Translations under genes and position numbers: made by a program | In this document: positions 17,155-20,697 of the stretch, piece by piece | Position numbering within the stretch: position 1 is the stretch's first letter | How the letters are laid out: each line of letters starts with the position of its first letter | Notes under the pieces: model-generated | Seen by the model: only the letters and a program-made list of their open reading frames with translations | Database searches by the model: none | Told to the model about the DNA's origin: nothing | Assembly (NCBI GenBank): GCA_947505055.1 | Contig: CANNLO010000051.1 | Coordinates: forward strand, 1-20,697 | Direction: 5' to 3' | From: Methylococcaceae bacterium | Lineage (GTDB): Bacteria > Pseudomonadota > Gammaproteobacteria > Methylococcales > Methylomonadaceae | DNA: 20,697 nt

Positions 17155-18447
17155 ATGAGTCAAGTAGATTATAAAGTCGCCGATATTGCATTAGCAGCAT
17201 GGGGACGTAAGGAAATAAATATCGCCGAAACTGAAATGCCGGGCTTAATGGCTTTGCGTGAAGAGTTCGGAGCAGCACAGCCTTTAAAAGGTGCGCGTAT
17301 CGCCGGCTGTTTGCACATGACTATTCAAACAGCGGTATTAATTGAAACATTGACTGCTTTAGGTGCAACGGTACGTTGGTCATCTTGCAATATTTTTTCT
17401 ACACAAGACCATGCTGCAGCAGCAATGGCGGCAGCTGGTATTCCAGTATTTGCCTGGAAAGGCGAAACAGAAGAAGAAGCCGAATGGTGTATCGCTCAAA
17501 CTATTGATGGTCTTGATGGCTGGCGCCCAAATATGATTCTGGATGATGGCGGTGACTTAACCGTTATGATGCATGAAAAATACCCTGAATTAATGGCTGA
17601 TATTAAAGGCTTGTCAGAAGAAACCACTACCGGCGTATTGCGGTTGTATGAAATGGTTGCCAAAGGAACGTTAAAAGTCCCTGCTTTTAATGTTAACGAT
17701 TCTGTAACAAAATCTAAATTTGATAACCTTTACGGTTGCCGTGAATCATTGGTTGACGGCATCAAGCGCGCGACTGACGTGATGATCGCTGGAAAAGTAG
17801 CCGTTGTCTGCGGTTACGGCGATGTCGGCAAAGGATGCGCTCAATCTTTGCGCGGCTTGGGAGCAATTGTATTAATTACTGAAATTGATCCGATTTGTGC
17901 CTTGCAAGCGTCTATGGAAGGCTTTCGTGTTGTCACTATGGAAGAAGCGGCACCGCTGGCTAATATTTTTGTTACTGCAACCGGTAATTTTAATATCATC
18001 ACTCATGAACACATGATTGCGATGAGAGACCAGGCGATTGTATGTAATATTGGTCATTTCGATGCTGAAATTGATATTGCCTCTTTGCGTCAATATACTT
18101 GGGAAAATATCAAACCTCAAGTTGATCATGTTATCTTCCCTGATGGAAAACGTCTGATCATCCTTGCAGAAGGTCGTTTGGTTAACCTAGGTTGTGGTAC
18201 TGGTCATCCAAGTTTTGTGATGTCTAATTCATTCTGCAACCAGGTTTTGGCACAAATGGAACTTTGGGCAAACGCAGCGCAATACGAAAATAAAGTTTAT
18301 ATTCTGCCTAAAAAGTTAGACGAAAAAGTCGCAAGATCTCATCTTAAACAACTGGGTGTGAATTTGACCGTGTTAACTGAAGCCCAAGCCAAGTACATCA
18401 ATGTTCCGGTTGAAGGACCATTCAAAGCCGATCATTATAGATATTGA
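17155..18447 (+). CDS. ahcY: S-adenosylhomocysteine hydrolase
   Basis: NAD-dependent hydrolysis of S-adenosylhomocysteine to adenosine and homocysteine, relieving product inhibition of SAM-dependent methyltransferases. It has 430 residues. Diagnostic blocks are [34 protein letters not shown], the substrate-binding [20 protein letters not shown], the NAD-binding [23 protein letters not shown] and [11 protein letters not shown], ending with the conserved KADHYRY C-terminus. A GTG precedes the ATG directly. The ATG at 17155 is chosen because AAGGA (17143-17147) is 7 nt away and it begins [11 protein letters not shown]. coli uses the Pfs/LuxS route instead, so this gene indicates the one-step SahH methyl cycle in this organism. 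metK lies upstream and metF downstream. Confidence 0.96.
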   Translation: MSQVDYKVADIALAAWGRKEINIAETEMPGLMALREEFGAAQPLKGARIAGCLHMTIQTAVLIETLTALGATVRWSSCNIFSTQDHAAAAMAAAGIPVFAWKGETEEEAEWCIAQTIDGLDGWRPNMILDDGGDLTVMMHEKYPELMADIKGLSEETTTGVLRLYEMVAKGTLKVPAFNVNDSVTKSKFDNLYGCRESLVDGIKRATDVMIAGKVAVVCGYGDVGKGCAQSLRGLGAIVLITEIDPICALQASMEGFRVVTMEEAAPLANIFVTATGNFNIITHEHMIAMRDQAIVCNIGHFDAEIDIASLRQYTWENIKPQVDHVIFPDGKRLIILAEGRLVNLGCGTGHPSFVMSNSFCNQVLAQMELWANAAQYENKVYILPKKLDEKVARSHLKQLGVNLTVLTEAQAKYINVPVEGPFKADHYRY

Positions 18448-18453
18448 TTATTC

Positions 18454-18519
18454 ATCGTTCTCACGATCAACATGGGTAAGCATCTCGTGACGTAAATGCG
18501 CCGCGGGATGCATAATCCA
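18454..18519 (+). other. Two hairpins between ahcY and metF, REP-like
   Basis: Hairpin 1 is ATCGT-TCTC-ACGAT (18454-18467). Hairpin 2 pairs GCATCTCGTG (18480-18489) with CGCGGGATGC (18502-18511) through wobble pairs around a 12-nt loop. Its arms extend with partial complementarity into GGGTAA and ATAATCC (to about 18519). An alternative stem GGAT-GCATA-ATCC overlaps the second arm. No T-tract follows, so termination is unlikely. It could be a REP-type repeat, an mRNA-stability structure or a metF leader fold. It does not match the SAH or SAM riboswitch consensus as I know them. Confidence 0.4.
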
Positions 18520-18583
18520 ACAGTTTAGCTTTACAGAATCTTTGGGAACGATGCATTTTAAATTCCCTGACGCGAGACCAAAA

Positions 18584-19429
18584 ATGCAATCTCAAAAAAA
18601 TCAGCCACAATTGTTTAGTTTCGAATTCTATCCACCCAAGACCGATGAAGGCGCTGCAAGTTTACAGCTTGTGCATAATAAACTAGCGCAACTCAATCCT
18701 GACTTTTTTTCAGTTACTTTTGGCGCAGGTGGTTCAACACGGGATAAAACCTTTACTACGGTCGTCGATATTCAGGCCAAAGGCATAAAAGCCGCCCCAC
18801 ATTTATCTTGCGTTGCCTCAACCAAAACAAACATTAGTGCCATTCTTAAAGACTATAAGGAGCATGGCATCACAAAAATAGTCGCCTTGAGAGGTGATTT
18901 GCCTTCCGGGATGATGTCAGCAGGTGAGTTTCGTTATGCTAATGAATTGGTCGAATTTATTCGCCAGGAAACCGGCGATAACTTTCAGATTCATGTTGCC
19001 GCTTATCCTGAAGTTCATCCACAAGCGTCAAGTGCAGTGGAAGATTTTAAAAACTTCAAGCGCAAAGTCGAAGCCGGGGCCAATGCGGTAATTACCCAGT
19101 ATTTTTACAATGCAGAAGCGTATTTTCATTTTGTCGATACCTGCGAAAAAAATGGCATAACCATTCCTATTGTGCCTGGCATTATGCCAATTACTCAGTA
19201 CTCACAATTATTTCGTTTTTCAGAAATGTGCGGTGCCGATATTCCGCGCTGGTTGCGAAAACGTTTGGAAAGTTTTGGCGACGACCGGGATTCTATACAA
19301 GCATTTGGCCTTGAGGTAGTCAGCAGTCTATGCCAACGCTTATTGGATGGCGGCGCTCCGGGCTTGCATTTTTATACAATGAATCAATCTGCCCCTACGA
19401 TGGCGATATTGGATAACCTAAAACGATGA
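18584..19429 (+). CDS. metF: 5,10-methylenetetrahydrofolate reductase
   Basis: FAD enzyme reducing 5,10-methylene-THF to 5-methyl-THF, the methyl donor for homocysteine remethylation. Family blocks are FSFEFYPPKTDEG (with the catalytic Glu), FFSVTFGAGGSTRDKT, VALRGDLPSG, HVAAYPEVHP, TQYFYNAEAYF and VPGIMPIT. The start is uncertain: the frame opens at TTG 18542, an ATG lies at 18551, and ATG 18584 (MQSQKNQPQLFSFEFYPP, 281 aa) best fits the family's short lead-in, with a GAGA 6 nt upstream. Homocysteine released by AhcY would be methylated with the product of this enzyme and returned to MetK as methionine. A methionine synthase gene is not in the window. Confidence 0.93.
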   Translation: MQSQKNQPQLFSFEFYPPKTDEGAASLQLVHNKLAQLNPDFFSVTFGAGGSTRDKTFTTVVDIQAKGIKAAPHLSCVASTKTNISAILKDYKEHGITKIVALRGDLPSGMMSAGEFRYANELVEFIRQETGDNFQIHVAAYPEVHPQASSAVEDFKNFKRKVEAGANAVITQYFYNAEAYFHFVDTCEKNGITIPIVPGIMPITQYSQLFRFSEMCGADIPRWLRKRLESFGDDRDSIQAFGLEVVSSLCQRLLDGGAPGLHFYTMNQSAPTMAILDNLKR

Positions 19430-19480
19430 GTAAATATTAACTTCAGAACTGTTAGATTAACCTTCATTGAGGTAATAGCT

Positions 19481-20095
19481 ATGGCCATAAATTTAAAACA
19501 GGAAGACGAGTGGATAAGCGAAGAAGCTTATTTACACAGCGAACACCTTAGCGAAATAAAACGCGAGTATATTGATGGTACTGTTTACGAAATGGCCGGA
19601 GCCAGTAAAAATCACCAACGTATTACAGCGAATGTTTCCGGTGAATTTAGAGTTCAGTTAAAAAACACGCTCTGCGAACCCTTTTCATCAGATAATAAAG
19701 TCAAAGTGGGAACAAAGTTTTTTTATCCGGATGTTATGGTGGTGTGTAAGGATGATACTGATAATGTCTATTACACCGAAACCCCCGTTATTCTTGTTGA
19801 AGTCTTGTCAAAATTGACACGTCTTCGAGATGAAACTACAAAAAAAATGGCTTATCAAACGCTATCTACCTTAAAAGAGTATGTATTGATCGAGCAGGAT
19901 TTTGTTGACGTCGAAGTCTGTCGACGCAGTGAAGGCTGGATTTCTCAACATTATTTTATGGGGGATTCCGTAACTTTTGAATCCGTGGGCATAACCTTAT
20001 CTGTAGCTGAAATTTATGAGCGCGTTGAAAACGATGATGTAAGCACTATTCTTGATGCACTTAATCAGCGGGCTGACCAGGCTTTAACTTTTTAG
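19481..20095 (+). CDS. Uma2 family (DUF820) PD-(D/E)XK nuclease-fold protein
   Basis: A 204-residue Uma2/DUF820 protein. The family adopts a restriction-endonuclease-like fold and is predicted to be a nuclease, but its biology is largely unknown. The characteristic N-terminal YLHSEHLSEIKREYIDGTVY and EMAGASKNHQRI are followed by the acidic core FYPDVMVVCKD (Asp) and PVILVEVLSKLTRLRDETTK (Glu, then a downstream Lys), and then KEYVLIEQ. This is the family order D...E...K. A good ribosome-binding site GAGG (19469-19472) lies 8 nt before the ATG. It follows metF by 51 bp and precedes bioA by 6 bp on the same strand. It has no evident link to methyl or biotin metabolism. Uma2 genes often occur in many copies and move between loci, so this may be an insertion. 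Confidence 0.88.
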   Translation: MAINLKQEDEWISEEAYLHSEHLSEIKREYIDGTVYEMAGASKNHQRITANVSGEFRVQLKNTLCEPFSSDNKVKVGTKFFYPDVMVVCKDDTDNVYYTETPVILVEVLSKLTRLRDETTKKMAYQTLSTLKEYVLIEQDFVDVEVCRRSEGWISQHYFMGDSVTFESVGITLSVAEIYERVENDDVSTILDALNQRADQALTF

Positions 20096-20101
20096 CAAGC
20101 A

Positions 20102-20697
20102 GTGTCAAACAAGTCCTTTTCTGATCGTGATCTTTCCATTTTGTGGCATCCTTGCACGCAAATGAAAGATCACGAATCCTTTCCACTAATTCCGATCAAA
20201 AAAGGGCAAGGTATTTGGCTCGAAGATTTTGATGGCAATCGCTATCTGGATGCGATCAGTTCCTGGTGGGTAAATTTATTCGGTCATGCTAATCAAATTA
20301 TTAATGAGGCCTTAAAAGACCAGCTCGATAATCTGGAGCATGTTATTTTCGCCGGCTTTACGCATGAGTCGGGCATCAAACTGGCGGAAAAACTGGTTGA
20401 AATAACGCCTCCAGGACTGAACCGTTGTTTTTATGCCGATAATGGTTCTTCTGCGGTGGAAGTCGCGCTTAAAATGAGTTTTCATTATTGGCGCAACCAA
20501 GGTCAGGCTCAAAAAACCAGATTCATCACTCTCGAAAACAGTTATCATGGCGAAACACTAGGTGCATTGGCCGTTGGTAACGTTCCTCTCTATAAAGAAA
20601 CCTACGCTCCATTATTAATGGATGTCATAACAGTGCCCGGCCCGGATTGTTATTATCGTGAAGCGGGCGAATCCTGGGCGGATTATTCAATTCGTCG
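20102..20697 (+). CDS. bioA: Adenosylmethionine-8-amino-7-oxononanoate aminotransferase (partial, cut by window end)
   Basis: PLP enzyme of biotin synthesis converting KAPA to DAPA, unusual in using SAM as amino donor. About 198 codons are visible, still open at the window edge. Diagnostic for BioA are [23 protein letters not shown], the [12 protein letters not shown] cofactor-phosphate segment and [14 protein letters not shown]. The PLP-binding lysine lies beyond the window. A GTG at 20102 is taken as the start ([20 protein letters not shown]), because the next ATG (20161) would cut into the conserved HPCTQM motif. There is no strong Shine-Dalgarno, but the Uma2-gene stop is only 6 nt upstream, suggesting translational coupling. 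Confidence 0.9.
   Translation, partial: MSNKSFSDRDLSILWHPCTQMKDHESFPLIPIKKGQGIWLEDFDGNRYLDAISSWWVNLFGHANQIINEALKDQLDNLEHVIFAGFTHESGIKLAEKLVEITPPGLNRCFYADNGSSAVEVALKMSFHYWRNQGQAQKTRFITLENSYHGETLGALAVGNVPLYKETYAPLLMDVITVPGPDCYYREAGESWADYSIR

Noticed and set aside
18542..18583. Longer MetF beginning at TTG 18542 or ATG 18551
   Set aside because: The added residues do not resemble the family. ATG 18551 stays possible but has its purine-rich tract only 3 nt away.

Overview
The window is about 20.7 kb of a gammaproteobacterial chromosome with moderate GC content, almost wholly housekeeping genes in ancestral gene order. Protein sequences and neighbourhoods (rhlB/trxA-rho, mutY-yggX, tsaD/rpsU-yqeY-dnaG-rpoD) match gammaproteobacteria. 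The SahH route for S-adenosylhomocysteine (ahcY beside metK and metF) and a Uma2-type gene would fit a Methylococcales-like methanotroph, but that finer placement is inference. No intact transposase, phage, CRISPR or defence system is present, and I found no convincing undescribed multi-gene system.

Layout. (1) 127-3968: a HAD nucleotidase (yrfG) meets rhlB tail to tail with no spacer. rhlB diverges from trxA, which has an excellent sigma70 promoter, and rho follows behind a structured leader. (2) 4008-5439: a terminator-like hairpin, then yggX and mutY on the minus strand. (3) 5440-6828 is the one loose, accessory-looking stretch. It holds a 132-bp MITE/BIME-like inverted repeat with an 8-bp flanking direct repeat, a frameshifted beta-carbonic anhydrase pseudogene, a 216-bp gap (6206-6421) in which I see nothing definite, and a small three-pass membrane protein. 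(4) 6829-10320: rfbBDAC, the complete four-enzyme dTDP-L-rhamnose pathway. (5) 10333-15814: tsaD on the minus strand diverges from the macromolecular-synthesis operon rpsU-yqeY-dnaG-rpoD, which serves the initiation steps of translation, replication and transcription. (6) 15825-19429: tRNA-Ile2 (CAT), a strong intrinsic terminator, then metK-ahcY and metF, which form the methyl cycle: SAM synthesis, SAH hydrolysis and methyl-THF production for homocysteine remethylation. A REP-like hairpin lies between ahcY and metF. (7) 19481-end: a Uma2-family nuclease-fold gene closely followed by bioA, which is cut by the window edge.

Several start codons were moved from the longest open frame on ribosome-binding-site and family evidence: trxA GTG 2199, dnaG ATG 12173, metK GTG 15968, ahcY ATG 17155, metF ATG 18584. 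The most worthwhile second looks are the 5537-5684 element, the ahcY-metF hairpin, the rho leader, the carbonic anhydrase pseudogene and the small Trp-rich membrane protein.
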